Positions 9,158-17,080 of a stretch of DNA of 64,000 bases are shown piece after piece; position 1 is the stretch's first letter; each line of letters opens with the position of its first letter. The position numbers were made by a program, and so were the translations under genes. This DNA comes from an uncultured Fretibacterium sp. Its GTDB lineage: Bacteria; Synergistota; Synergistia; Synergistales; Aminobacteriaceae. The notes beneath the pieces were generated by a model. That model ran no database searches, had not been told where the DNA came from, and saw only the letters and a program-made list of their open reading frames with translations. The DNA lies in assembly GCA_946183145.1 (NCBI GenBank), contig CAMGZM010000003.1, positions 1 through 64,000 of the forward strand. The letters are read 5' to 3'.

Positions 9158-9441
9158 TTCATTTTGGGGGGCTGTGATGATTCTTTGTCGAGCTTGTAGA
9201 CCCATGCAAGGACTCTCGCTACAACCTCGTAAAGCTCTGAGGGGATTTCCTCGCCGAGTTCCAGCGAAATCAGCGCAGAAACTAACGCGGCATCCTCAAC
9301 TATAGGCACGTCAGCTTCTATTGCTTTCTCAACAATTTTGCGTGCTATGAAGCCTTCTCCTTTTGCTACGACTTCAGGAGCTCGCATAGTCTGATTGTCA
9401 TATTTTACTGCTACTGCTTTGTCTGGTTTATTGTCCGCCAT
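9154..9441 (-). CDS. FlhB C-terminal-like protein (YlqH type)
   Basis: 95 residues homologous to the cytoplasmic C-terminal domain of the flagellar/type III export switch protein FlhB: AVAVKYDNQTMRAPEVVAKG and KAIEADVPIVEDAALVSALI. The N-terminal membrane part is absent and the self-cleaving Asn-Pro-Thr-His motif is replaced by KPDK, so it should not autocleave. This stand-alone form corresponds to B. subtilis YlqH, also encoded beside rbgA-rnhB-ylqG. No other flagellar gene is in the window. Function is unknown. Confidence 0.85.
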   Translation of the reverse strand: MADNKPDKAVAVKYDNQTMRAPEVVAKGEGFIARKIVEKAIEADVPIVEDAALVSALISLELGEEIPSELYEVVARVLAWVYKLDKESSQPPKMK

Positions 9442-9444
9442 TTT

Positions 9445-10554
9445 TCACACCGTTATATCTAGTCCGCGACCTGCCGCAAGAACATCACGGGCATTTTCAG
9501 GAGCTTTCACGGCGACTCCGATAAATGTTACGGGGATTCCGACTCCAAGCAATTCACGCCGCAATTCTCTTCTGCGTTTCTCGATGAGCCTGCATGTTGA
9601 TGGTTTTTCGGCGTTGAGAGTCAAATTGCAGCTTTTCCCGTCGCTTTCGACAAGCCCGCCGACCTCGCCCAATGTTGAGCCAGTAATCCCGAATCCAACC
9701 TGCCAATATCTTTGCTCACCGTCAGAACTCGAACGGCCGACATAAATTTTTGCCGTCATATTCTGCTGTGTATTGCTGTCCATGAGAGGCCAGAAAGGTG
9801 CAGCCAATAACGCCGGATTAACGTCATTTCGCGGGGACTTCATGAGGATTGATTGTGCCTGAAGAAATTTTGCTACGTCGTCGCTTCCGTCCTTCATGGA
9901 TTTCAACGCTTTAACGGGGTCTTTGCCTTCTTTCGTGCGTTCTTTGAGCTCGCGGCGAATCTTGTTCCACATTTCTGTAGCCTCTGCTCCGTTCATGGCC
10001 GCATATTGTGATAAGAGCGCGGCATTCTCAAGCGTCATAGGAACATCACGCGCCCATAACTCTATGAATGATGACAGATTTTCCGTTCCTCCTGATTTCC
10101 TCCAAGCATCTTTTATCGCCGTCAAAACTTCATTGCTTAACGGGAGTCCACGCGCTAAAAGAGCCGTTGCAAGTTCTCTGTCTTTTGCGGGAATCTGTGA
10201 GAGGAAAGACAGTTCACCCTGCGACAAACGCAATACAGGCACGCCATCAGGCCCAGAAGCGTCCCACAATGCCCGGAAATGTTCACCGGGAATCAATGAG
10301 ACTGTAGCGCGCGCTCTGAGTTCCTGAGGGATTCCGTTCACGTCAACACGCACCAGATATGTGCCGTCCTGATTCTGTGCTAACACGCTGCCTTCAACAA
10401 CCTGACCCGTTTTCATTCCCGCGAGCCTTGCTGCTATTTGTGCGGGCTGTGAGATTTGCGGCTGTGTTGAGATTCTTCCCTGGCCTGTGTTTGTCGTTAT
10501 GTTCTGCTGTGCTTGGTTATATCCGTTGTCAATATTTACGTTTATAGGCGGCAT
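9445..10554 (-). CDS. FliK/YlqG-like protein of unknown function
   Basis: 369 residues, no signal peptide or membrane segment. The first 45 residues are Gln/Asn/Thr-rich and disordered. Residues about 50-110 form a small beta domain (VVEGSVLAQNQDGTYLVRVDV). The last 110 residues (YWQVGFGITGSTLGEVGGLV ... LGVGIPVTFIGVAVK) resemble the C-terminal domain of flagellar hook-length control proteins. It sits three bases upstream of the FlhB-like gene, paralleling the known FliK-FlhB partnership and the B. subtilis ylqG-ylqH pair. A non-flagellar role of the pair is possible. Confidence 0.6.
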   Translation of the reverse strand: MPPINVNIDNGYNQAQQNITTNTGQGRISTQPQISQPAQIAARLAGMKTGQVVEGSVLAQNQDGTYLVRVDVNGIPQELRARATVSLIPGEHFRALWDASGPDGVPVLRLSQGELSFLSQIPAKDRELATALLARGLPLSNEVLTAIKDAWRKSGGTENLSSFIELWARDVPMTLENAALLSQYAAMNGAEATEMWNKIRRELKERTKEGKDPVKALKSMKDGSDDVAKFLQAQSILMKSPRNDVNPALLAAPFWPLMDSNTQQNMTAKIYVGRSSSDGEQRYWQVGFGITGSTLGEVGGLVESDGKSCNLTLNAEKPSTCRLIEKRRRELRRELLGVGIPVTFIGVAVKAPENARDVLAAGRGLDITV

Positions 10555-10555
10555 G

Positions 10556-11251
10556 TTAGAATTTATACCTCCTGTCAGTGTTCATGATTTTACGGCAAAA
10601 AGTCCTCCTGTGAATCTCGCTGAGACCGATTCCCCTCAATGCGTTAATGTGTCTCTGTGTGGGATAACCTTTGTTGCGTTCAAGCTCATAGCCCGGATAA
10701 CGTTCGGAATATATCACCATCAATCTATCACGCAAGACTTTTGCGACTATTGACGCTGCAGAAACACACGGAATCAAATCATCAGCGCGAATCAATACCC
10801 ATTGCGGAATGTCAAGCTCCGGGATTCGTTCATTTCCGTCAACAACACACGCAATATTACCCGTTAATTTCCGTGCGACCCTCGTTACTGATTCACCCAT
10901 TGCCCATAACGCCGCGTTGAGAACATTATCGCGGTCAACCCTGAAATTGTCAGCCATATATGCGCGCCAAATCACTCCCGCTTCATTCATGGCCGAAAAA
11001 AGTTTTTCCCTTCCTTTAGGTGATACACGCTTTGAGTCTCTGAGTCCCATCGCAATTAGTGATTCTTCCTGCTCATCAGTGAGATATACAGCCGCCGCCA
11101 CAACAGGCCCCGCGAGTGATCCGCGCCCGGCCTCGTCAGTTCCGATTATGAGTCCTCGTGTCTTAAGCTCCCCAAAAAGCGAAATCGCGTCATCATGTCC
11201 GCATCTCATAGGGAGAATTAAGTCGTCAAACAACTGAATCTGCCTCATCAG
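10556..11251 (-). CDS. rnhB: Ribonuclease HII
   Basis: 231 residues from ATG 11251; a GTG at 11275 and an ATG at 11209 are alternative starts and no start has a clear ribosome-binding site. RNase HII removes ribonucleotides from DNA and RNA primers. The signature IIGTDEAGRGSLAGPVVAAAV holds the catalytic Asp-Glu pair; a further Asp is in ACVVDGNERIP and the last in ASIVAKVLRDRLM. GYELERNKGYPTQRHINAL is the conserved C-terminal GYGT/H motif region. It overlaps the end of rbgA, as in many genomes. Confidence 0.93.
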   Translation of the reverse strand: MMRQIQLFDDLILPMRCGHDDAISLFGELKTRGLIIGTDEAGRGSLAGPVVAAAVYLTDEQEESLIAMGLRDSKRVSPKGREKLFSAMNEAGVIWRAYMADNFRVDRDNVLNAALWAMGESVTRVARKLTGNIACVVDGNERIPELDIPQWVLIRADDLIPCVSAASIVAKVLRDRLMVIYSERYPGYELERNKGYPTQRHINALRGIGLSEIHRRTFCRKIMNTDRRYKF

Positions 11252-12062
11252 GTTTGAAGTCAACAGCCTTTTCACCGCCCGGAATTTCGAGGCAGAATTT
11301 TCCCAAACGCCCGGAGCTGAACGCCTCTATGAATTTTTGCCCGGCTAATTCCATGTTCACGCGCCCGCCGGAAATCAGACAGCCATATTTGCGCCCGATA
11401 ATCTCAAGCGTAACTGCCGGGGACTCGTCAGCCTCAACGGGAATCAATCCGGCCATGTCGTTATGAGTCAGAAATTTTACGAGCATCAATGCGGAATTTT
11501 CCCAGCCTCCGACAACTTCAGCCTTTGCGCATCCGAGCCACGACAAAACCATGTGCGCGCCTTCCTTCGCGTGAGGGTCTAATATTCCGGGGCTGTCTAC
11601 AATCAACATGCCTTCATTCCTGTACCAGCTTACGGACTTTGTTACGCCGGGGATATTTCCGACAGTCGCAGATGATTTCCCCGCGAGAAGATTCAGGAGC
11701 AGGGATTTTCCCACATTCGGAATGCCTACAACAGCGAGCCTCACTTCCCTGTGCGAGGGCTTGAACTTCATGATTGCACGGCGAATCTGTGAGAGTCCTT
11801 CACGTTTTCGCAAGTCTGCTGAGTATGAGAATTTTACCGCGTTCATCCACAAGGCTAATTTTTCGGGATCGGCTAAATCTTTTCGGGACAAAACGCGGAT
11901 TACGGGCTTGATTTTCGCGAGGGATTTTATCAGCGGCGATGATGTTGACAAAGGAGCGCGGGAGTCTCGAACTTCTACAATTACGTCAAGGCGTTCTGCT
12001 AACTCCTTCAGCTTTCGAGTCCCTTTGGCCATGTGGCCGGGATACCATACTGTGCGCGGCAT
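11226..12062 (-). CDS. rbgA: Ribosome biogenesis GTPase RbgA (YlqF)
   Basis: 278 residues. A circularly permuted GTPase: the G4 motif (LSRKDLADP, normally NKxD) precedes G1 (GIPNVGKSLLLNLLAGK), the switch region GNIPGVTK and G3 DSPGIL. WYPGHMAKGTRKLKE at the N-terminus is the family start. RbgA acts late in 50S subunit assembly. The basic C-terminal RNA-binding domain is present but rather acidic at its end. It is four bases downstream of lepB and overlaps rnhB, an order shared with Firmicutes. Confidence 0.93.
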   Translation of the reverse strand: MPRTVWYPGHMAKGTRKLKELAERLDVIVEVRDSRAPLSTSSPLIKSLAKIKPVIRVLSRKDLADPEKLALWMNAVKFSYSADLRKREGLSQIRRAIMKFKPSHREVRLAVVGIPNVGKSLLLNLLAGKSSATVGNIPGVTKSVSWYRNEGMLIVDSPGILDPHAKEGAHMVLSWLGCAKAEVVGGWENSALMLVKFLTHNDMAGLIPVEADESPAVTLEIIGRKYGCLISGGRVNMELAGQKFIEAFSSGRLGKFCLEIPGGEKAVDFKPDEADSVV

Positions 12063-12066
12063 AAAT

Positions 12067-12612
12067 TTATTTCGGGATTCCGATTCTGTTAAGAGGCCAG
12101 TAACGCAAAAACACAGGCCCTCTCATGTCGCTTATATCAGCAAAACCCCAGAACCGGCTGTCCTGCGAATTTCCGCGATTATCACCGAGCATGAAATATT
12201 TTCCTTCTGGGACTGTGAACGGGACTTGAGGAAATATATTGCTCGGCCTTAATGTGAATCTGTCATGACGCTTTACGTATTCTTCTTCTGTGGGATTGCC
12301 GTTGATGTATACGACTCCTTCTTTGATGTCTACAACGTCGCCGGGAATCGCAATGACTCTCTTCACGAAATCGCGCTCATGATCAACAGGATAACGGAAG
12401 ACATACAGACTCCCTCTTGAAGGCTCAAAAAACCAGTTCCAGAATTTAGCGACTAAAACACGGTCGTTGATTTCGAGCGTGGGAATCATTGAGCCGCTTG
12501 GAATCCAAAACGCCTGAACAATAAACGTACGAATAATCATCGCAAGGACAAACGCCCATACAACAGTTTCGATTGCCTCGCGCCACCAGGGCTTTACTGC
12601 CTCTGCTGCCAT
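12067..12612 (-). CDS. lepB: Signal peptidase I
   Basis: 181 residues with one N-terminal transmembrane helix (TVVWAFVLAMIIRTFIVQAF). Catalytic Ser is in FWIPSGSMIPTL (about residue 38) and catalytic Lys in FVKRVIAIPGD (about 82). The C-terminal box GDNRGNSQDSRFWGF is intact. It removes signal peptides from exported proteins, which would include the many secreted products of this window. First gene of the minus-strand operon running to yraN; an AGGAGC site precedes the ATG. Confidence 0.95.
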   Translation of the reverse strand: MAAEAVKPWWREAIETVVWAFVLAMIIRTFIVQAFWIPSGSMIPTLEINDRVLVAKFWNWFFEPSRGSLYVFRYPVDHERDFVKRVIAIPGDVVDIKEGVVYINGNPTEEEYVKRHDRFTLRPSNIFPQVPFTVPEGKYFMLGDNRGNSQDSRFWGFADISDMRGPVFLRYWPLNRIGIPK

Positions 12613-12691
12613 TGTTATAGCTCCTCTTTCATGTGTATTGTGAGATTTTCGAGTTAATGATAACGCCTGAAAGTTTATCGCGCAAGAAAAG

Positions 12692-12763
12692 TTAGTGTGA
12701 AGTGGACAGTGTGAAGTGGAAAGTGATTAGCGTTTATTCTGACCACTTCCCACTATGCACTAA
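12692..12763. repeat. Short tandem and inverted repeat
   Basis: AGTGTGAAGTGGA occurs twice (12694-12706 and 12708-12720), and a loosely complementary CCACTTCCCACTATGCACTAA lies at 12743-12763, able to fold back on the repeats. It fills the gap between the RodZ-like gene and lepB. It may be an intrinsic terminator-like or repeat-element remnant. Confidence 0.45.
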
Positions 12764-12766
12764 TAA

Positions 12767-13669
12767 CTAGTTTCTGCTTCTTCTCTGTACTGTGCTGTAA
12801 GTTCCGTCGGGGTTGTACAAATATGTTTCGGATCTTCTTGCTGTAGGATTTGCGATGCCTAAATCTTTGCCGTTGAGGATGATTTGCGCCGCTGTTGGAC
12901 GGCCGATAACGACTCTTGCCTGCTGCTCAAGATTCCAGCGCATAGACTCACCGCGTTTCAGAGTCCTCCTGAAAACTGGCTGACCTCCTCCGAATGACAC
13001 GCTTAACCACACGTCATTTACCGCGTTGATTTCGAGATACGGTTCTGGCTCCGGCTCTGGTTCTTCTGAGGCAGGCTCATCGGGTGAAACAGGAACGCTC
13101 TGAATGTCATTGCTGTTTGGGAGATTAATATCGCTCGACACAAATTCAGAGGGAAGGGGCGCGACGTTATTCCCCGAAAAACTGAACAGCTTTAAGTTCT
13201 TCAGGTCTAATCCTCCGTAGCTCACAGCGTACCAGACATAAGCAGCAGTACCGACAAGCGCGAGAATCAAAACGAGGAATAACCAGAAATGACTCGTGGG
13301 CTTGAATCCCTGCGGCATTGATGAGCCGTTGCCGAGTATGCTGTTCATGTTCTTGGGCTTCTTTGCTTCGGGCTGCTTCTTGTGGCCGATTTTCTGCGGC
13401 GGCTGCGGCGAACCTAAAGCCCTCTCAAGCTGATTCATGAAGTCATCCTGCAGATCTTCCGCGCCGATTAACTTCAAGTACGTACGCACGAAACCTTTTA
13501 TGTATACGACTTCCGGGAAATTCTTGTAGTCTCCTGCCTCAATTCCACGCAAATATTCAGGGCGTATCTTTGTCCTGTCGAAAACTGTCTCTAGAGTCAT
13601 TCCGAGACTCTCGCGGCGTTCGGTTATCATTCGCCCTAACTCTTTGAGTACATCATCATGCTCTGTCAA
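12767..13669 (-). CDS. RodZ-like helix-turn-helix membrane protein
   Basis: 300 residues. The N-terminus is a RodZ-type helix-turn-helix (LGRMITERRESLGMTLETVF ... YLRGIEAGDYKNFPEVVYIK, residues 10-70). A transmembrane helix follows at about 130-150 (FWLFLVLILALVGTAAYVWY), then an acidic Pro/Glu linker and a periplasmic DUF4115-like beta domain (YLEINAVNDVWLSVSFGG). RodZ links MreB to the membrane in cell-shape control. No mreB is in the window. It overlaps the 3' end of rpe upstream, so they are probably one operon. Confidence 0.85.
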   Translation of the reverse strand: MTEHDDVLKELGRMITERRESLGMTLETVFDRTKIRPEYLRGIEAGDYKNFPEVVYIKGFVRTYLKLIGAEDLQDDFMNQLERALGSPQPPQKIGHKKQPEAKKPKNMNSILGNGSSMPQGFKPTSHFWLFLVLILALVGTAAYVWYAVSYGGLDLKNLKLFSFSGNNVAPLPSEFVSSDINLPNSNDIQSVPVSPDEPASEEPEPEPEPYLEINAVNDVWLSVSFGGGQPVFRRTLKRGESMRWNLEQQARVVIGRPTAAQIILNGKDLGIANPTARRSETYLYNPDGTYSTVQRRSRN

Positions 13670-14345
13670 AATCCCTCATAGCCTCCTTTATTTTCACGCG
13701 CAAACCTTCAAGCCATAACGCCGGATTCTTTTCACGGAAAACCGCGCTTCCCATCACAACGACATCACAGCCCGAAAGAATCACGCGGGTAATGTTATTC
13801 TCGTTTATTCCGCCGTCAATTTCAATCACATAACTATGTTTCATGGCCGCACGAATGCCCGCAAGCTCCCTCACTTTTTCCAGCGATGACTCAATGAATT
13901 TCTGACCGCCGAATCCGGGAGTTACTGACATCACAAGCACTAAATCAGCCATATCAAGAACAGTTGCAACTTGTGTTACAGGAGTCGGAGGACACAAAGC
14001 GATTCCGGCCTTTATTCCCGCATTCTTGATTGTTGAGAGTGTAGCGTGAAGCAAATGCGGCTCTGTCTCAGCGTGAACTGTGATTGATGACGCGCCCGAC
14101 TCAATGAACAGAGGAAGTACAGTCTCAAGATTATCCGTCATCAAATGAGCGTCAATAAAAGCATCGGGATATTTCTTCCTGAGAGCGCGTGAAAAATCCG
14201 GGCCGAAAGATAAATTTCTCACAAAATGCCCGTCCATAATATCGAGGTGAAGCCAGTCAAAATTATTCCCCAATGACTCAATGCTTCCTGAAATATTCAG
14301 AGGGTCAGCACCAAGAAGAGACGGTGCAAAAAGAAACTCGCGCAT
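13656..14345 (-). CDS. rpe: Ribulose-phosphate 3-epimerase
   Basis: 229 residues from ATG 14345, selected because AGGAAAGGAAAG lies just upstream; an ATG eight codons earlier overlaps the PASTA gene. TIM-barrel enzyme of the pentose phosphate pathway interconverting ribulose-5-phosphate and xylulose-5-phosphate. Motifs: FAPSLLGAD, DWLHLDIMDGHFVRNLSFGP (metal/catalytic Asp and His), VMSVTPGFGGQKFI and the second catalytic Asp in IEIDGGINENN. Length is normal. Confidence 0.95.
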   Translation of the reverse strand: MREFLFAPSLLGADPLNISGSIESLGNNFDWLHLDIMDGHFVRNLSFGPDFSRALRKKYPDAFIDAHLMTDNLETVLPLFIESGASSITVHAETEPHLLHATLSTIKNAGIKAGIALCPPTPVTQVATVLDMADLVLVMSVTPGFGGQKFIESSLEKVRELAGIRAAMKHSYVIEIDGGINENNITRVILSGCDVVVMGSAVFREKNPALWLEGLRVKIKEAMRDFDRA

Positions 14346-14347
14346 GA

Positions 14348-15628
14348 TTAATCTTTCCTTTCCTGCCATACTAATTGCCCGTCAAGGTATATCGTTATCA
14401 GGCATTCTTGAGAGTAATTAGCCGTTGCGTTGATTGTCTCTCCTCCTCGTACCTGCCTGTTCATTATGTTGCGTTTTCCGGCGGGGTCAGTAACTTCTAT
14501 CCTCAGGGTCATGGGTCTTCCTACGGGCGGAACGGGATAACGTATTCTCGCTGTCTTGCTTCCTCCTGAAGATTTTGCGGGCGCGCTTGCCTTCGCCGGC
14601 TGTGAATCTTTCTGTGAATTTGCGTTTGAAGGCGTTGAAGGCGTTGAAGCTCTTTGCGGTTTTGCGTTTGTGATTGCGTCATCATCTTGTCCGAGAAATT
14701 CCTCTTCCTGTTTCGGCGGGGTCTGCTTGGGTTCGGGCTGTTTAGGTTCGGGAGTTTTTGCGGGCTGAGTCTGTGCTGTAGTTTTTTGGGATTGAGTCTG
14801 CGAGGCGGGTTTGTCGTCATTATCCCTGTTGCTTGTTACGCGGCGTGCTGTACCGTTTGCGGTTGTTGTGGTTTTCGAGTCAGCGTCCATGAATCCGGCG
14901 GGTCTTCTCTGAGTTGCGAGCTTGAGGATTACGCCCTGCCCGGCTCGTAAAATGCTCCCTGCTCCCGGCCTTGTCTCAATTGCGAGTCCCTGAGGCAAGA
15001 GCGGACTATATACGCGGTCAACACCCTGAATTTTGAGTCCTGCTGCCGTCAGAACCTCGCGGGCTTCTTTCTCGGTCATTCTGTTCACGTCAGGCACTGT
15101 GATTATTCCGTTTGCGTCTGCTCCGTCCTGAACTAGGAGATCTATTTTGCGTCCTGCAGAGGCTTTTGCGGGCGATGATGGACTCTGCGCGATGACTTCA
15201 CCGGGCTTGAATTTGTTTTCACGGATTTTTACGACATCTCCCATCGTGAAGCCCTGAGCTTTGATTTCAGTCTGCGCTTCAGTGAGGCTCATTCCCAGAA
15301 CATTGGGGACATCATGAAGCTCTCCGCCCTTGCTGACCTGCAAAACAACGGTTAATCCCCTGCGAAGCTCTGTTCCTTCATCGGGAGTCTGAGCGAGGAC
15401 TCTTCCTTCCGGCATTGTTGACGCAACCGACTCAAGCTGCACGATTAATCCGAGATTTTCGGCTTCTGCTACAGCGTCAACGATTGACTTGTCGCGGAAA
15501 TTCGGCACTTCTGATTTTCCTTCAGGCTTCAAGAAAACTGTGTAGACCGCTACAGCTCCTGACGCGAAAATTATCGCAGACACTATCATAAGCGTTGTGA
15601 ATATTATTCCTCCGTCATGTTTCCTCAA
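14348..15628 (-). CDS. Membrane-anchored PASTA-repeat protein
   Basis: 426 residues: short cytoplasmic head, one transmembrane helix (about 8-32), then three PASTA repeats (about 38-100, 102-170, 175-240; VPNFRDKSIVDAVAEAE, VPNVLGMSLTEAQTEIK, VPDVNRMTEKEAREVL), a long Thr/Gln/Pro/Lys/Ser linker (about 250-365) and a small C-terminal domain ending at a Trp-rich tail. PASTA repeats bind peptidoglycan fragments or muropeptides, usually attached to Ser/Thr kinases or penicillin-binding proteins. Neither catalytic domain is present here, so it is a kinase-less PASTA receptor or scaffold. It shares a four-base ATGA-type overlap with the ankyrin gene upstream. Confidence 0.85.
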   Translation of the reverse strand: MRKHDGGIIFTTLMIVSAIIFASGAVAVYTVFLKPEGKSEVPNFRDKSIVDAVAEAENLGLIVQLESVASTMPEGRVLAQTPDEGTELRRGLTVVLQVSKGGELHDVPNVLGMSLTEAQTEIKAQGFTMGDVVKIRENKFKPGEVIAQSPSSPAKASAGRKIDLLVQDGADANGIITVPDVNRMTEKEAREVLTAAGLKIQGVDRVYSPLLPQGLAIETRPGAGSILRAGQGVILKLATQRRPAGFMDADSKTTTTANGTARRVTSNRDNDDKPASQTQSQKTTAQTQPAKTPEPKQPEPKQTPPKQEEEFLGQDDDAITNAKPQRASTPSTPSNANSQKDSQPAKASAPAKSSGGSKTARIRYPVPPVGRPMTLRIEVTDPAGKRNIMNRQVRGGETINATANYSQECLITIYLDGQLVWQERKD

Positions 15629-16350
15629 ATTACCGCCTCCCTGCTTAATTCTTCAAGTTTACGCAAAGACTCTGTGCCTTTGAGCTTGTCATTCTCCCTT
15701 GCGTAATCGACTGCTGTTTTTCCGTCTGAATCTTTTGCTGATGAGTCCGCCCCCGCTTTGATTAACGTATCAACAACTTCTGAATTGTTCATCATGGCCG
15801 CGAGGATTAGCGCGTTGCGTCCGTTTTTGTTGCTCACGTCTTCAGATCCCGCGTCAATGAGAATGTTTATGACTTCGGGATGAGGGTTGTTCATTGCGGC
15901 GTAAAGCAATGCTGTCATCCCTATGCTGTTTACTGCGTGAACGTCAGCCCCTGCTTTGAGGAGAACTTTCACGGCTTCGGGAGTATTTTTGTTAGCCGCG
16001 CCCATCAGGGGAGTCAGTCCGTCATATCTTTTTGCGTTTACGTTAGCCCCGGCCTTTATGAGAATGTCAATAACTTCTGCTGTGTTGTCTGAGGCTGTCC
16101 ACATTAACGCCGTATTTCCGTCATAAGCTGTGAAGTTCACGTTTGCGCCGTAATCAATGAGGAGCTTCACGACTTCCGGGGAATTTTCGCGCCCGGCCAT
16201 GAATAGCGGAGTAGATCCGAACTCGTTGAAAGCGTTTACGTACGAATTGACATTAATGCCCGAATCAAGAACGCGTTTTATTTCATCATATGAGCCGCCG
16301 CAGCATAACTCGATAAAATTTTGTTCCTTAACCTTCTGGAATGTTGCCAA
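15625..16350 (-). CDS. Ankyrin-repeat protein (first of a pair)
   Basis: 241 residues almost entirely made of about six ankyrin repeats of 33-35 residues (for example STPLFMAGRENSPEVVKLLI and NTALMWTASDNTAEVIDILI). No signal peptide, so probably cytoplasmic. The N-terminal VKEQNFIELCCGGSYDEIKR is a capping repeat. It is a paralog of the next gene upstream (16371-17072): the NNPHPEV/NNPDPQA repeat and the KDSDGKTAVDYAREN end occur in both. Likely a protein-protein interaction module; partner unknown. Confidence 0.85.
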   Translation of the reverse strand: MATFQKVKEQNFIELCCGGSYDEIKRVLDSGINVNSYVNAFNEFGSTPLFMAGRENSPEVVKLLIDYGANVNFTAYDGNTALMWTASDNTAEVIDILIKAGANVNAKRYDGLTPLMGAANKNTPEAVKVLLKAGADVHAVNSIGMTALLYAAMNNPHPEVINILIDAGSEDVSNKNGRNALILAAMMNNSEVVDTLIKAGADSSAKDSDGKTAVDYARENDKLKGTESLRKLEELSREAVI

Positions 16351-16370
16351 GTATAATTATTCCCTTCTCT

Positions 16371-17072
16371 TTATAGTGTTGTCATTTCTTCAAGAAGACT
16401 CATTGAAGGAGTGCCGGAAATTTTCGGATTTTCCCGTGCGTAATCGAGTGCGTTTTTCCCGTCAGAGTCTTTTGCGTTCACGTTTGCGCCCGCGTTAATC
16501 AGCTCCGTAACAACTTGAGGATTGTTTAGCATGGCCGCGAGTATTAATGCTGTTCTCCCGCTGTTATTAGGTACGTCATCAGCCCCGGATTCAGTGAGGA
16601 CTTTTACGGCTTGGGGGTCAGGGTTATTCATAGCGGCGTGGTGAAGTGCTGTCATTCCGTTTGAGTCTTTTGCGTTGACTTTTGCGCCTGCATTGATGAG
16701 ACATGATATTACGTCGGGAGTATTCTTTTTCGCGGCTGTCATAAGAGCGTTGAGTCCGTCAGGCCTTGAGGCGTTCACGTCAGCCCCGGCCTTAATGAGT
16801 ACGTCAACAACTTCTGCTGAATTTCCCATTGCCGCAAACATTAACGGGGTTCCGCCGTCAAAAGATTTTGTGTTTACGTTCATCCCTGAGGAAATCAGAG
16901 CGGATATTACTTCCGGCGTATTCTTTGCGGACGCGGCTATAAGAGCGTGGCTTGCGTCAAACTCGTTCTTGATGTCTTCAGCCGATTTAACAGCGTCAAT
17001 GATTTCTTTTGCGGTTGATGTCGAACAAAATTCAATGAACATATCTATTACCGTTTTGTAGAAATTTGCCAT
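16371..17072 (-). CDS. Ankyrin-repeat protein (second of a pair)
   Basis: 233 residues from ATG 17072, eight bases after rsmB ends and preceded by AAGGGGG; a start 18 codons upstream would lie inside rsmB. About six ankyrin repeats (GGTPLMFAAMGNSAEVVDVL, DGLNALMTAAKKNTPDVISC). Starts MANFYKTVIDMFIEFCSTST, the same style of cap as its paralog. The last repeat and C-terminal KDSDGKNALDYAREN match the paralog, so they arose by tandem duplication. Confidence 0.85.
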   Translation of the reverse strand: MANFYKTVIDMFIEFCSTSTAKEIIDAVKSAEDIKNEFDASHALIAASAKNTPEVISALISSGMNVNTKSFDGGTPLMFAAMGNSAEVVDVLIKAGADVNASRPDGLNALMTAAKKNTPDVISCLINAGAKVNAKDSNGMTALHHAAMNNPDPQAVKVLTESGADDVPNNSGRTALILAAMLNNPQVVTELINAGANVNAKDSDGKNALDYARENPKISGTPSMSLLEEMTTL

Positions 17073-17080
17073 GAAAATAT

